Source: Euryarchaeota archaeon UBA259 (lineage in GTDB: Archaea; Thermoplasmatota; Poseidoniia; Poseidoniales; Poseidoniaceae). From it: 63,815 nt of DNA. A model generated the notes under the pieces. It was not told where the DNA came from. It saw nothing but the letters and a program-made list of their open reading frames with translations, and did not search any database. The position numbers and the translations under genes are program-made. Below are positions 37,479 to 46,800 of the stretch, in pieces (position 1 is the first letter of the stretch; the number at the start of each line of letters is the position of its first letter). The stretch is taken from contig DAXG01000027.1 in NCBI GenBank assembly GCA_002506275.1, forward strand, positions 1 to 63,815, given 5' to 3'.

Positions 37479-38564
37479 ATGATACCAAAGGTTGTGCTAC
37501 CTGTGAACGCACACCACCCCACTGTACTTCGCCCGTCTCTACGCCGAGACCAAAGGGCAGTCAGCGAAGTTCTAGGTGTTGTCATGATGTTAGCCATGGT
37601 CGTTACAATCATGGGCGGTGTGTGGATTTTCCTCAACCCGTACATTTCCGATTTTGAAGACAACACCAATTGGAACAGTGCAAACGGGATAGCCGACCGA
37701 TTTGAAGACAGAATTGATGTCGCTGGAAGCGCACCTGAAGGCACTGGCATCCGTCACACGCTCGCACTCAAATCAACCATGATTCAGCCAGTCATCAAGG
37801 TTGAAACCTGGACGATTGCTGCTGATTTAACACCTGATGATCGAATCACGGTACGCAACATTAACAACTCAGCAATAGGCATTACAGCGGCCAATGAGAC
37901 CGCTCGTAGCGTCACAATCGAAAGCCCGTTGGGCATTGAAACGCACGTATTCGGTGCAACTTTCGACGAAGTGCCTGTACAGCATCAATCGTCGCAAGAC
38001 CATTGGATGACAATTACGGTCTACGATGCTGACCAGCGTGCCTTACACAGAAGTACCTCCTACATTGTATCTGGAATTCAAATCTCAACCTCCCTCGGCT
38101 TGGGTGAGCATCAAATTGCTTTGGTAAACGACGCACGTGCCGAACAGTTCCCGAACGAGCCTTGGAAAGTTTCGCAATTCCCAAACATCGAACTTGACAC
38201 ACTTGTGACCGGAGAACAACGATTATCCATCGTTCTCACTGACGTCACCATCAACGGCTCCATTGGCTCGGGAGAAAATATTGGAATGAATATGGTATCG
38301 CTTGGACCAAAGACGCTCTTTACTGGCAATGCTTACCATCTCAAGTTCACGGTAGAAAACGCACTCAATGACCTCATTACCCCACAATACCATGACAAGA
38401 TGCTGGAAGACCACACGCTGAACCGAGCCTCAGGGACACTTGACACATTTACTGGATATGCGCCATATCTTCGGGCCAGTGGGGCGGATGGATTCACCGT
38501 CGAAACTCAACAGAGCCAACTCATTCTGGAAGTCGATGTAAAACGTGTGGAGGTCTCGAGATGA
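37479..38564 (+). CDS. Archaeal pilin-like protein 1
   Basis: The 361-residue protein has an archaeal class III signal peptide: a basic leader ending RRD, then QRAVSEVLGVVMMLAMVVTI, the pilin N-terminal domain. Prepilin peptidase would cut near the Asp, leaving the hydrophobic helix for assembly. The remaining ~310 residues form a beta-rich head. The start overlaps a three-codon frame. It lies after the TTCG hairpin and is translationally coupled to pilin 2 (the end overlaps by 4 bases, ATGA). It is larger than usual archaeal pilins. Confidence 0.85.
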   Translation: MIPKVVLPVNAHHPTVLRPSLRRDQRAVSEVLGVVMMLAMVVTIMGGVWIFLNPYISDFEDNTNWNSANGIADRFEDRIDVAGSAPEGTGIRHTLALKSTMIQPVIKVETWTIAADLTPDDRITVRNINNSAIGITAANETARSVTIESPLGIETHVFGATFDEVPVQHQSSQDHWMTITVYDADQRALHRSTSYIVSGIQISTSLGLGEHQIALVNDARAEQFPNEPWKVSQFPNIELDTLVTGEQRLSIVLTDVTINGSIGSGENIGMNMVSLGPKTLFTGNAYHLKFTVENALNDLITPQYHDKMLEDHTLNRASGTLDTFTGYAPYLRASGADGFTVETQQSQLILEVDVKRVEVSR

Positions 38565-40771
38565 ACTCAATGCTCCAGCGGGACGAAGAGGCGGTCTCGG
38601 CTGCAGTTGCAACCGTGCTTCTTTTCGGCGGCGTATTATCGATTATTGCCATGATGATGGTCTCGTTGATTCCAGTGATTGAAGAGCTTGAAGGATCGAT
38701 TGAACGGCACGATATGTCGGCACAAATGACACTGATGGCGCACCAAACTTCAGCGCTAAGCGAAACCGGCATGCCTGGAGACTCTACAGAAATCAACCTC
38801 ATTCCAGTTGACGGAACCCTCAACTGGAACATGATGCAAAGCAGCATGTGGTACTCTGCTACATGGGCCGATGACACGTCATTCCGGGTCCAAGGAGCCC
38901 TCGACTACGATGATGAACTGCGTATCCGCCATCCTGAATCAATGAATACAGCGGTATGCATCGATGACTTGCGTCTTGGGCCATCAAACCCGTACATTTT
39001 CACCATCCCTGAGTGGGTCGATGAAGTGCTCCTTACTGCCTCGCCAGGACTGGCTTTACCTCTCGGACCAATCGAAGTCGAAGTGTTGAACGGCAGTGAA
39101 AAGCTGTCCGAAATCCAATTGATGGTAGATGGCATGCATCTTTTGGATGCGAGTGGACTTGGAGAAACCATCATACATTCATCCCACCAATTGCATCTTT
39201 TGTTCTCCGTTGGCAACGGCGGTACTGCCGTGATTCAACCCAATGATCCAAGTCCTGTCGACTCCACCGGCAGCTCATGGTCGATTCCATTACCTGCTGG
39301 AGAAAACAAGATTCAAGTCCTTAGCGAGTCGGCAAACCAAATCACAATTCGGAACGATACGTCAAGCACCTACTATGCGCTACCATCCAATCAAAACCGA
39401 GTTGGGGTTGATTTTACACACCAGTTCAACCTCACATCTCCCGAAGTCGTCCACGTATCTACAAGTTCACCATCGAGATTGATTCTACAAACGAACAGTA
39501 ACGCAAGTGTCGGGCAAATGGCATTGCCGAGCATCAATGGACAGCATCTTGGGCATTCATTCATGACGCCAACCTTTGACGGCGAACTCGTCTTTTCGAA
39601 CCCCGGAACGGACAGTGTAACGGTTACTTGGCGAGGAGGTGGACTTTCAGTTCCAGCGAATCAAAGTTCGGTGTTTCCTTGGCCACCGGCCGACACCAAC
39701 GGGGCACCAATGCTCGATGCGAACGGGGATGTATTTGTCACATGGAGAAAGAATGCTTCCGGCTCCGGCCTCCAAATGGAACCTGCAGATGATACCGGTG
39801 CATCCTCCGGCCAGTTGCACACCATCCAGAACGACCAAGCTGGACTCCATCGACTCCACATCACACACACAGGACACTACACAGAATGGAACATGACAGG
39901 TAGTAGTGAGGCCAACGGAACGTTCCTCGATGATTCATATGATGAAACCGTTGAACTTGGTCAAGGCGTAACTCAAATCCGAGTAACAGACGGCGATGCA
40001 TTACGGATTTATTCGATACGAGGTCAAAATGGATTACTTCAAGCCATGCACGATGGCGCTCAACGTTGTTTACCGATGAACATTCAAGCAAGTGGTTGGA
40101 TCAGCGCAGACCTCCCTTGGCAATCGATGAGTGGAAGAAGTCAAGTTGACCTGAAAAATGCGTGGAGGGCAGGAAACCATCCCGCAAGTATGCAAATCAG
40201 TTTAATTGGAGAGAACGGTGCTTCAAACCACGCCACCTTGGGCACAGTTTGGGGATTCCATCTCTCACGACTCAGTTACGAATTCCAATCCTCAATTTCT
40301 GGCATGGAAGTCGCCTATGCGGGTGGAGCCGTCGTCACGAATCACCCTGAGTTTGAACCTCACATCGTCGTTTCACCTTCAGACCGAGGAGGACCTGGAC
40401 CTCGCTTTGCAGCTACTGTACCTTCCCTCCATCCTACTGCAGACAGCGTCAGTGGTTCAGGCAATATGAACCTCGACATCGAGTTGGTAGACCGTTCCTC
40501 CTTAGCATCTGCTGAGGCTTATGAAGTACGAAGGGGATGGGCAAGCCCCTACGGAGTTGCCATTGCACAATCCTCGGCGGATGGACTTGAAGCGAGTGAA
40601 GATTGGACGGTCTACCCCGGCCGTATTGATTTGCTCAACGACTATGTTGGATGGGTACCTGACCCATCATACGGCACATCCGAAGCAATTTGGCATACCA
40701 ACGGTGAAGCAATTCAATTTACACTTCAAATTGCTGATCTTAGTGCACACATGACGGAGGCGGTATCTTGA
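38561..40771 (+). CDS. Archaeal pilin-like protein 2, oversized (736 residues)
   Basis: MNSMLQRD is followed by EEAVSAAVATVLLFGGVLSI, a class III signal with an Arg-Asp cleavage context and a hydrophobic helix. About 690 residues of predicted beta-rich extracellular sequence follow (for example LHLLFSVGNGGTAVIQ, FTHQFNLTSPEVVHVSTSS). Ordinary archaeal pilins have 100-300 residues, so this may be a tip adhesin or an anchored pseudopilin. The start overlaps the end of pilin 1 (ATGA) and its end overlaps pilin 3 (TTGA). Confidence 0.8.
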   Translation: MNSMLQRDEEAVSAAVATVLLFGGVLSIIAMMMVSLIPVIEELEGSIERHDMSAQMTLMAHQTSALSETGMPGDSTEINLIPVDGTLNWNMMQSSMWYSATWADDTSFRVQGALDYDDELRIRHPESMNTAVCIDDLRLGPSNPYIFTIPEWVDEVLLTASPGLALPLGPIEVEVLNGSEKLSEIQLMVDGMHLLDASGLGETIIHSSHQLHLLFSVGNGGTAVIQPNDPSPVDSTGSSWSIPLPAGENKIQVLSESANQITIRNDTSSTYYALPSNQNRVGVDFTHQFNLTSPEVVHVSTSSPSRLILQTNSNASVGQMALPSINGQHLGHSFMTPTFDGELVFSNPGTDSVTVTWRGGGLSVPANQSSVFPWPPADTNGAPMLDANGDVFVTWRKNASGSGLQMEPADDTGASSGQLHTIQNDQAGLHRLHITHTGHYTEWNMTGSSEANGTFLDDSYDETVELGQGVTQIRVTDGDALRIYSIRGQNGLLQAMHDGAQRCLPMNIQASGWISADLPWQSMSGRSQVDLKNAWRAGNHPASMQISLIGENGASNHATLGTVWGFHLSRLSYEFQSSISGMEVAYAGGAVVTNHPEFEPHIVVSPSDRGGPGPRFAATVPSLHPTADSVSGSGNMNLDIELVDRSSLASAEAYEVRRGWASPYGVAIAQSSADGLEASEDWTVYPGRIDLLNDYVGWVPDPSYGTSEAIWHTNGEAIQFTLQIADLSAHMTEAVS

Positions 40772-41244
40772 ACAGTAAACAATTACGTAGAGATGAACAC
40801 GCTGCTGCGACTGAACTCGGCTATATTTTTACCTTTCTTTTAGGGGTCTTGTTGCTTACTACATTCAGTATTTGGGCGTATCAAATCGAAACTGCAACCC
40901 GTGAACGTTGGAACGAGAATGCAATTCAATCCAACCTTGATGACTTGGCTGCAGCTGTTGAACGAGCCGATGAGGCGAGTCGAATGGGGTCAGTTGAATA
41001 TGCGGAGAAAGTGACTTGGAGATTAACCGAAGCAGACGAATCGAGAATTACGCTTGAACTCACAGATACTTCGATTAATTTAATTCACGAAGGTGGGACG
41101 CTTGATACCAGTGTGTCGTTATCTGGAACTGGTGCAGGTTCCCACGAAGGGACGGTCGTCCTTGCCGGTGTCACTTCGGTATGGATTGTTTACTCAGACG
41201 GTGTAACTTCATTGCAATACGACAGGCCGCAATCTTACAATTAA
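40768..41244 (+). CDS. Archaeal pilin-like protein 3
   Basis: The 158-residue protein starts at a TTG that overlaps the stop of pilin 2, with GGAGG 7 nt before it. The N-terminus LRRDEHAAATELGYIFTFLL has the Arg-Asp plus Glu pattern of a class III signal and a hydrophobic helix, giving a short beta-rich head. It closes the three-gene pilin operon. The gene ends one base before the convergent STAND-ATPase gene. Confidence 0.75.
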   Translation: MNSKQLRRDEHAAATELGYIFTFLLGVLLLTTFSIWAYQIETATRERWNENAIQSNLDDLAAAVERADEASRMGSVEYAEKVTWRLTEADESRITLELTDTSINLIHEGGTLDTSVSLSGTGAGSHEGTVVLAGVTSVWIVYSDGVTSLQYDRPQSYN

Positions 41245-41245
41245 T

Positions 41246-43771
41246 TCAGCGGCCCATAACGGCTGCATGAACCTGTGCCTGAACATCCCGCATTCTTGAT
41301 TTTGCACCCAGTTCCCTGAATACTGCAAGCGCTCTTTGGAGGTATTCCATTCGACGGCGCTTGTCTGGTGCCACACCGCCAAGTCGAGAAAGCAACTCTC
41401 CAATCTGCATTCGCAAATCGTTGGCTTCGGCTATGACAAGAGCCTCACGGTAATGTTCCATTGCGTCCTCTGCTCTTCCAGCATCTTGCAAGACTTCCCC
41501 GAGAAGAATAGTTATCTCGACCAGAGAAAGTAAATCACCTGCGACACTCATCGTCTCAAGTGCAGTGGTATAGTGGTGAGATGCCACGTCAGCATCGCCA
41601 ACCTTGGCATAGTACCGGCCAAGAACAGCCTGTGCACGTGCGTGAAGAAGTACATCGGTACCGTCATCGGACACTTCGAACGCTTGGATGGCATGGTCTC
41701 GGGCACGGTCAATTTCATCAAGTTCTAAGAAAGCACGAGCAAGAGTCAACTGAGTCCCAACCAATTCTGTACCGTCGGATTCATCGAGGATTTTTTCAAC
41801 TTCCCCATATGCTTCCAGGGCCTTGGTAAAATCGTTTTTACGCCGGAGCAAATAACCCATGTTATTGTATGAACGAGCAGCGCCTTTGGCATCACCGCAT
41901 TCAATGAATTTCTCTAAAGCTTCACGGTGCATACCCAATGCCTTGTCAGCATCACCTTGTTTCAAGGCAAGATCAGCAAGCGCTGAATGTACTTCCGCTC
42001 TCAACCGAATGGCTTTCGAATTTGGATCCAGTTTAGCGATTGAGACAAAGACTGCTTCGGCTTCCGAAAACCTTCCAAGAAGAACGAGCAATTCGCCGTG
42101 TAATTGTCGAACACGCATATGAATTGTTACATCCAGTGAATCAAAAGTCAAACCTTCCATCAACCCGAGTAACTCCATGTGCCCTTGTGCAATCAGTGCT
42201 CTTCCCTGCTCGGCAATGAGTACAGCCGCCGCATCATCTTTTCCAGAACGGATAAGATGGAATATATGTTCAATCAAAACAGCAGGTGCAGAAGTTTGTT
42301 TCTCGTACCAAGTGCAACACTTGGCGTGAAACTCTTGCTTTGTACTTTCTTCGAGGCTTCGAATTAAAAATTCTCGAATCAAATCGTGGACATCGTAGAA
42401 ATCCACATCGCCTTGCCGAGCAAGACCTTGTTCAACAAGAGAATCAAGTTCATCTGTATCGAGTCCTTGCTCAGCAAGGGCAGACAAATTGACAGGCTCA
42501 CGGTATATGGCAAGAGCAGACAACACACGCTTCTGTTCCCCGCTCAATTTCGAAAAGATTTCAACGGTAACATAATTCTCAAGGGTTTCATGGAAGGCAC
42601 CAGCAGAAGCACCGCGGTTGATCAACTCAAGAACCAGAGGGTGACCTCTCGATAATCCGTGAATGTGAAGCCATTGTTCATCACCCAAGTTCTCAAAACT
42701 GCTCAAGAGTTGACGCCCAGCATCCGAATCCAGACCATCAAGAGGAAGAACGAGACTCGCAATTCGACCTTCAGCGTCTTTTGTAGGAACCACAGGTTTG
42801 AATGAACGAGAGAAAATCACAAGCCCGATTTCCTCTTCGCTGCCCAGCAATGCGAGCGACATTGCTTGAAAGGTCTGATGCAGCGTGGTATCGGCGACTT
42901 TGTGAAAGTCATCGATGACAATCAAACTTGGTGTACCTTCGAGGGAATCTACCAGAAGCCGTGCTGCATCAGCGGGTTGTGGGACAGGGGTTGCTGCCAA
43001 GTAGTCAGCGAATGTTGAATCACCGATGTTGGCCAACCAATCAGCAATCGATTCAAAGAACGAACGGGAACCTTCCCAATCTTGGCAACGATGATACAAC
43101 AGATTACGTCGGTGCATGAAACGCTCGATTAATTTTGAAGCAATCGTTGTTTTTCCAATGCCCGCAATACCGGGTATCAAAAGTGTTGTTGCACGAGCAT
43201 CAATCAAATTTGCCATGTTATCGAGTTCTTTTTCACGGCCGTAGAAATGCCGTAGCCGTGGTAAGTCACCAAGCGATGTCACCAGTTGTTTTTCCACATG
43301 TTTCGACAAATCCCGCTCGACTAAATCTGCAGAAAGTGAACGGGTATCGAGAACACAGTTATCGTCCATGTATCGAATAATGTCGACAGGTCGCATAGAA
43401 AATTCGAGATGGTCATTGATTTCTCCCAGTGTCGAATTGATAATCATCCCATCGTCCATGATACTGCGCAATTGGAAGTTTCGCAGACGCTCCCACGTAT
43501 CTTCTGAAACGTTCATGCCAGGGTCGGTGAGAAAATACGCCTTGCGCTTACGAGAAACACCTGTGACGTGTGCTTGCCGTTCAATCAGCAAGCCCTGATC
43601 TTTGAGTCCAGCAATCGCTCGAGGCACATTGGAGCGGGCAATCGCTACAGCGTTCGCAATACCCATCTGCGAGAGTGCAAAGGGGACTTCTACGCTGTTC
43701 TTGAAATCTGAATAATCAAGAAGATGCAGAAGTATTCGCTCTTGCACCCCAGGCTTTGGTTGAACAGACAT
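41246..43771 (-). CDS. Winged-helix STAND ATPase with TPR repeats
   Basis: This 841-residue protein has a MarR-like winged helix (residues about 1-95, IARSNVPRAIAGLKDQGLLI). A STAND/AP-ATPase core follows with Walker A GIAGIGKTT (about 201-209) and Walker B SLIVIDDF (about 284). Later a helical part (VHDLIREFLIRS) leads to about 8 TPR-like repeats (about 520-830). Such proteins bind a ligand, oligomerise with ATP and act as transcription regulators or as intracellular sensors; some related ones are immune proteins. The ATG has an excellent ribosome site (GAGGTGAG) 5 nt away. It lies downstream of the beta-helix exoprotein, on the same strand. A surface-gene regulator is the likeliest role (inference). 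Confidence 0.85.
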   Translation of the reverse strand: MSVQPKPGVQERILLHLLDYSDFKNSVEVPFALSQMGIANAVAIARSNVPRAIAGLKDQGLLIERQAHVTGVSRKRKAYFLTDPGMNVSEDTWERLRNFQLRSIMDDGMIINSTLGEINDHLEFSMRPVDIIRYMDDNCVLDTRSLSADLVERDLSKHVEKQLVTSLGDLPRLRHFYGREKELDNMANLIDARATTLLIPGIAGIGKTTIASKLIERFMHRRNLLYHRCQDWEGSRSFFESIADWLANIGDSTFADYLAATPVPQPADAARLLVDSLEGTPSLIVIDDFHKVADTTLHQTFQAMSLALLGSEEEIGLVIFSRSFKPVVPTKDAEGRIASLVLPLDGLDSDAGRQLLSSFENLGDEQWLHIHGLSRGHPLVLELINRGASAGAFHETLENYVTVEIFSKLSGEQKRVLSALAIYREPVNLSALAEQGLDTDELDSLVEQGLARQGDVDFYDVHDLIREFLIRSLEESTKQEFHAKCCTWYEKQTSAPAVLIEHIFHLIRSGKDDAAAVLIAEQGRALIAQGHMELLGLMEGLTFDSLDVTIHMRVRQLHGELLVLLGRFSEAEAVFVSIAKLDPNSKAIRLRAEVHSALADLALKQGDADKALGMHREALEKFIECGDAKGAARSYNNMGYLLRRKNDFTKALEAYGEVEKILDESDGTELVGTQLTLARAFLELDEIDRARDHAIQAFEVSDDGTDVLLHARAQAVLGRYYAKVGDADVASHHYTTALETMSVAGDLLSLVEITILLGEVLQDAGRAEDAMEHYREALVIAEANDLRMQIGELLSRLGGVAPDKRRRMEYLQRALAVFRELGAKSRMRDVQAQVHAAVMGR

Positions 43772-43774
43772 ATT

Positions 43775-43782
43775 CTCACCTC
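43775..43782 (-). promoter_or_regulatory. Shine-Dalgarno sequence deciding the STAND ATPase start
   Basis: GAGGTGAG on the minus strand ends 3 nt before the ATG at 43771. The frame is open for 32 more codons upstream, but this site marks the ATG at 43771. Confidence 0.6.
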
Positions 43783-43830
43783 GCACTTTTCTACTCTTCA
43801 ACACTTCCGCCCATGTGAGCAGAAGGTGCA

Positions 43831-46800
43831 TCACTGTTCTGGAGTGAAGTTTGGATCTGGAACCCAACTGTTGGATTCAGAATCCCATAGCCACCCGGGA
43901 TGTTGAGAGGATTGTGGAGCTGCATGTTGAACAGCAGCCGCGACTGGCTGAGCAGCAACCGGTGTTTCAGCAACAGCAGTGGATGGGATACTGACTGGTT
44001 CTTGACGAGCCTTGGCCCAAGCGTAAGGATCTGCTGATGCAACCTCTTGTTCCGCTTGAGCAATGTCAGTGAGTTCATCCATGTCATCATACTCCACTTG
44101 GAAGAAGAACATTCCCGCACCAAGCAACACGATGACTCCAATCGCTGCAGCAACAATCATCATGAGATTCGAACTCGATTCAGAGCCATCACTGACGCTG
44201 AGTTTGAATACTGCGTCACTGTTCTCACCAGGAACGGTGTACACTTGATCATCCATTTCAAAGATAATATTACTCGTACCTTCCATTCCTGAAAGTTGAC
44301 TGCTGGAAATTTCCATCGACCATGTTGCGTCTGCATTGACCCGTGTTTGGTTAATTCGAACACCCTTGAGGCTGTCAAATCGCGCTTCAACCAGACTGTT
44401 GGGCAAGCCTTGGCCACTGAAGTATGCTGGTGAATCTGGGCCCAAAAGTCCAGTGTTGTCTCGAACAACACTGAAGGACACTTCGACAACGACCACATTG
44501 ACTTTGTAGGAATAGGCAACTGAATCATAAGCATCACGAGCTACAAACATGAGACCGACTAAGGACCATTCGGATACTTCGTTCGAGAGTCCAGTCACAA
44601 ACGCTGGATCATAGCGAACAACACCCGTGTCTGAAAGGGTGAGGTAATCGCCGTAGAAGTCATCGTCTAAGTTGGTAGGGTCATCGAAAATATCGAAACT
44701 CAATCCGTTCGTCTTACCATCATCGGCACCGTCTGCATCGGAGAAGTGTTCCATGAGGTCAATACTGATTCCACCGTTACAGCGGTCGAGTTTGGTTGGG
44801 TTTGAATCGCAGAACAAGGTGATTGTACTGGCCCATCCTGTCGAGTTGAACTCTGGTACCAGATTGTCGGCATCGGTTGGATTGTCGATTGTAATTCGTA
44901 TACGCTCCTCGTTCGAGAAGTCCTTACCGTCCCATGCCTTGATGACCAGTTCATACTGTTGGTCGTGAATGAGGTCGGAAGTGTCCCAGGTGGTGTACCA
45001 AGCACCGTTTGGTGCAAAGTTCGTAACCGGGTTTGGACCGTTGTTAATCGTCACACCGCTGGCAAGATCAAAGATTGATATCTCGACGCGAGTAACCAAT
45101 CCATCGTTGTCAAGTGCGACACCTTGAATCAATTGCGTTTCACTCGCTCGGATAATATCAGAGTTCAACGGTTCACTAAGCTGTACGAATGGAATTGCGT
45201 TGTCGGTGTTGATGTTGATGCTACGTGTTTCATGTACGCAATCAACCCAACTGGATTTCGTCTTGCAGAAGTCACTGTCAGACGCCCAAATACGGAAATC
45301 ATACTGCCCGGTTTGCAATTCTTGGAAAATCCAATCGTAAGCCCATGCAGTGGAGCCGGAAACCTCGAAGTTCGCGGTGTAGCCGTTTGGACCGTTGATG
45401 TCAAACCATATCGATTGAATGTCACTGCCCCATGTACCGGTGTAAGGGTCGCTTGCAGTACCGGCAAAAGTCACTTTACCGGTGGTATGAGACGAACCGT
45501 CTGCAGGCGAATTGACGAGCATTGTTGGAGCAACTAAGTTCAACTTGTACTTTCGAACTTCAACCGGTGAGTAATCCAGACCGTCGTAAGAGCGAACTCG
45601 GAATGTGACATCACCTTCACCTTCAGGGTGAGCGGACAAGTCCCATTCAAAGGACCATGTCTTGAACGGATGCACCGATTTGGAGATCATACCGTTCGCT
45701 CCCGAGGTATCGATTGCTGAATACCAATCCGTCGAACCAGGTGGTTGAACTTCTACACGCTTGATGAGACCAAATTGGTTCTCATAGGCAATTTGGTCCA
45801 AAGCGTATGGACCTGAGATTCCATCCCAAGAACTACCGCTTAGCGAAGCAGTTGTAGCAAACGAGAATCCATCATTTTGAGTTACGGTAACACTCGGCTT
45901 CATGTTCACAAGATTGATGACATCATCAATTCCGCCGCTGAGGACGAAGTTGAAATCTTTCTGACCCTTACCGAACTTGTAGGCTTCAACGGTGTAGAAC
46001 GGAAGTTCACGGCCACCGGTACAGTCAGCGTCATCCGAGTCGACCTTGGTGTCGCCGTCGTTATCGTATCCATCAGCACATGAGTTTTCATCAATAAAGA
46101 CTGGATTTCCTTGTGCATCTAATTCACCAGGGATTTGAACGTTGGTCTCACCAACATTATGGTTCCAGTTACGGTCAAGCAAAAAGTCGGATGGAAGTGA
46201 AACTTCTGGCGTGAAACCAAAGGCATCGGTTGTGAGGGAGTAGAGCGGCAATCCAGTTGCATCACGTATGATGACGGTTGCGTCCACCACATTGCTGTTC
46301 TGAGCCTTCACCTGATATCGGACAAGTTCACCTTCTCGAACTTGACTGCCCCATGCAGAGTTTTGGTTCTGAACATGAATCTTCGATGAATCGAAGTTCT
46401 GTAAGTCCGCATAGGAGAATACGGTCGAGTTTTCAACGACCTCAAGAGCCAATGGCATGAACGCTGGTGGCATGATGGCGGTGGGAGGAACCTGCAAACA
46501 CTCGTCGAGGACGTATGGGCATTCTGGGCCGAGCCAGCGCAATTGAACTGGATACAGTTCGTTACCGCCTGCGTCTGGGATGAATTCCGACTGTACAGTG
46601 ACACGCGATTCGGTAATGTTGTAGACCTGAGTGGCGTTGGTGTATGTGTTTTCGGAGAAGTAAGCGATTGAGCCGTACTTGTTTCCGTAGTTATCGTCGA
46701 ACAGCGAGACGTTTGCGGCAAAGCCTGAAACTTCTATTGTGTTTCGTTGAGCGTTCACGATACTTGCCTTGATGCGCATTCCATCTCCGCCGTTGTTCGT

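Noticed and set aside
37471..37482. Three-codon frame ATGGCTAAATGA overlapping the first pilin start
   Set aside because: Too short to judge; overlap with the ATG is probably chance.
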